From the NCBI GenBank assembly GCA_005240015.1, contig SBBV01000353.1, positions 1 to 6,694 on the forward strand: DNA of 6,694 nucleotides, given 5' to 3'. This stretch comes from Candidatus Odyssella thessalonicensis. Lineage in GTDB: Bacteria; Pseudomonadota; Alphaproteobacteria; Bin65. A program made the position numbers and the translations under genes. Below the pieces are notes generated by a model. The model did not search any database, was not told the origin of the DNA, and saw only the letters and a list, made by a program, of their open reading frames with translations. Numbering within the stretch: position 1 is the stretch's first letter; every line of letters begins with the position of its first letter. Positions 5,957-6,694 of the stretch are shown in pieces.

Positions 5957-6445
5957 CTATTCGAGCCTTTCGCCGGCGCGCACGCCCCATACGTGCTGCT
6001 GCGGCATCCAGCCGCTGAAGCCCTTGACCGAGAGGCGGCACCAGATGCGCTCGCACTTCTCGAGCTTGGCGACGACGCCGGCCTCGAGCCGCGCCACCGG
6101 CTTGGCGCTCTCGCGCGGCTCGGCGCGCAGCACGCGCGTGCCGCCGGTGACCAGCACGGTGCGCTGGCGGCGGAGGCCGCTCGCATGCACCCAGCCTTCC
6201 CCGCCCTCGTAGTCGCGCACGAAGCGCCAATGCTCGTATTCGCGTAAGACCTGCACCGGCAGGCCCTGGCGCTGGTAGGTCCAGCGGATCGGATAATCCT
6301 GGCTCGGTCCGGCGCGGACATGGACCGCGTCGTGGCGCAGCGAGACGAAGCGCGGCGGCGCCGTTTCCGCACGCGCCGACGTCGCCCAGGCCCAGAGGCC
6401 GAGCAGCACCCCGCCAAGCGCCAATACCCCGCGATGAGCCCCCAT
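5957..6445 (-). CDS. Secreted protein with two bacterial SH3 domains (SH3_4 / COG3807)
   Basis: A 162-residue protein with a signal peptide (hydrophobic core about residues 7-20, probable cleavage after SARA, residue 26) and two bacterial SH3 repeats of the alphaproteobacterial COG3807 type. The first (about 32-95) contains RFVSLRHDAVHVRAGPSQDYP, an Asn/Arg-Ala-Gly-Pro turn typical of the fold, then YQRQGLPVQVL, EHWRFVRD and EGWVHASGL. The second (about 98-155) has VLRAEPRESAKPVARLEAG, IWCRLS and GFSGWMPQQHVWGV; Cys131 and Cys136 could form a disulfide. Such domains usually bind peptidoglycan or proteins in the periplasm; no catalytic residues are present. It is the first gene of an operon with the class A penicillin-binding protein, its TAG directly touching that gene's ATG. 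I start at 6445, where the signal peptide begins, with AGAGGA just before the ATG; the open frame back to 6652 is a translation of the 21-bp palindrome and promoter region. Confidence 0.87.
   Translation of the reverse strand: MGAHRGVLALGGVLLGLWAWATSARAETAPPRFVSLRHDAVHVRAGPSQDYPIRWTYQRQGLPVQVLREYEHWRFVRDYEGGEGWVHASGLRRQRTVLVTGGTRVLRAEPRESAKPVARLEAGVVAKLEKCERIWCRLSVKGFSGWMPQQHVWGVRAGERLE
5966..5971 (-). promoter_or_regulatory. Internal ribosome binding site for the penicillin-binding protein gene
   Basis: GAAAGG on the minus strand lies within the last codons of the SH3 gene, 9 nt before the ATG at 5956. It supports the chosen start and coupling of the two genes. Confidence 0.55.
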
Positions 6446-6449
6446 GTCC

Positions 6450-6455
6450 TCTATA
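6450..6455 (-). promoter_or_regulatory. Alternative -10-like box close to the SH3 gene start
   Basis: TATAGA on the minus strand ends 4 nt before the ATG at 6445, preceded by CATCCGCCCG. It resembles the close-set -10 boxes of the plus-strand genes but has no -35 partner and leaves little room for a leaderless start. It competes with the candidate promoter at 6548-6576. Confidence 0.25.
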
Positions 6456-6468
6456 CGGGCGGATGCGC

Positions 6469-6489
6469 CGGGACGGCACCGCCGTCCCG
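6469..6489 (-). other. Strong hairpin in the leader of the SH3-PBP operon
   Basis: CGGGACGGC and GCCGTCCCG form a perfect 9-bp stem around a 3-nt loop, ending 23 nt before the SH3 start codon. A second inverted repeat GGCGCC / GGCGCC lies at 6497-6502 and 6515-6520. If transcription begins near 6541, both would lie in a leader of about 95 nt. There is no T-run, so neither is a standard terminator. Confidence 0.4.
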
Positions 6490-6547
6490 CCCGGTCGGCG
6501 CCGCCATCACCCCGGGCGCCAGGGGAACGAGTCCCGAACACGGACGC

Positions 6548-6581
6548 TTCATGAATCCGCCGCGACTCGGCGTCAAGAGTC
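6548..6581 (-). promoter_or_regulatory. Candidate promoter with GANTC (CcrM) sites
   Basis: On the minus strand TTGACG (6576-6571) and CATGAA (6553-6548) are spaced 17 nt apart; the -35 is good and the -10 is poor (three of six). GANTC sites lie at 6577-6581 (touching the -35), 6564-6568 (spacer), 6553-6557 (overlapping the -10) and 6529-6533 (downstream of the expected start). In Caulobacter and relatives CcrM methylates GANTC and GcrA activates promoters that carry such sites, often with weak -10 boxes. Its use here for the SH3-PBP operon is inference. Confidence 0.4.
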
Positions 6582-6585
6582 CTCG

Positions 6586-6606
6586 AAAAGGGGTCTGACC
6601 CCTTTT
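6586..6606. repeat. 21-bp perfect palindrome (AAAAGGGGTC / GACCCCTTTT)
   Basis: AAAAGGGGTC (6586-6595), a central T, and GACCCCTTTT (6597-6606) form a perfect odd-length palindrome, extended by a fifth T at 6607. It lies 9 nt upstream of the -35 candidate of the SH3-PBP operon. The same sequence, recognisable in spurious translations as KGSDPF, is widespread between genes in many proteobacteria (from memory). It could be an interspersed repeat, a bidirectional terminator or an operator. In 6608-6694 I see no gene that I can support. Confidence 0.6.
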
Positions 6607-6694
6607 TGCGCGCTCCGCCCTGCGCGGCCGTTCGCATTATGGCCAGCGGCATCGGCGCCGGGCGGGGCGCTAGACAAGCCCACCCGCCCTTGCT

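Noticed and set aside
4946..6247. 433-codon plus-strand open frame opposite the PBP and SH3 genes
   Set aside because: Spans two well-supported minus-strand genes in antisense and has a composition typical of a shadow frame.
6446..6652. N-terminal extension of the SH3 protein to 6652
   Set aside because: It translates the 21-bp palindrome (KKGSDPF) and would bury the signal peptide about 70 residues into the protein.
6670..6693. Possible 3' end of a minus-strand gene entering from the right edge (codons for ARAGGLV, then TAG at 6672-6670)
   Set aside because: Only seven codons are visible, and another frame is also open to the edge, so a gene cannot be supported.

Overview
The window is a GC-rich, gene-dense stretch of chromosome. 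It most likely comes from an alphaproteobacterium: the small SH3 protein, the Ada-type protein and the Bcr/CflA transporter are all of alphaproteobacterial flavour, the gaps carry CCTCATnnTGAG-type palindromic repeats, and one promoter region is dense in GANTC, the CcrM methylation site. I cannot fix the genus. I see no phage, integrase, insertion sequence, CRISPR array, rRNA or tRNA.

Layout. Positions 1-188 hold a GC-rich hairpin repeat, an 8-nt tandem array and a promoter. Plus strand: a YgjP-type zinc metallohydrolase (189-923); an Ada-type protein with an AraC helix-turn-helix joined to an O6-methylguanine methyltransferase (984-1889); a small secreted protein with weak resemblance to Ivy lysozyme inhibitors (2105-2542); and a Bcr/CflA drug-efflux transporter (2765-3970). 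Minus strand, converging on the transporter: a secreted protein with two bacterial SH3 domains (6445-5957), whose stop codon abuts the start of a short bifunctional class A penicillin-binding protein (5956-4148). No gap exceeds 300 bases, but almost every gap contains palindromic repeats.

How the genes relate. The minus-strand pair is a convincing two-gene cell-envelope operon: a peptidoglycan synthase with a probable wall-associated SH3 protein. The plus-strand genes look mostly independent: DNA alkylation repair, efflux, and two proteins of uncertain role. Three of the four plus-strand genes lack a good Shine-Dalgarno sequence and have a -10-like hexamer 6-7 nt before the ATG, which suggests leaderless transcripts.

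The protein content is ordinary accessory and housekeeping material. The most interesting signals are non-coding: four GANTC sites within 53 bp over a possible promoter of the envelope operon; a 21-bp perfect palindrome just upstream of it; two inverted repeat doublets bracketing the small secreted-protein gene; and a shared promoter/start motif. All functional statements rest on motif recognition by eye, without searches.
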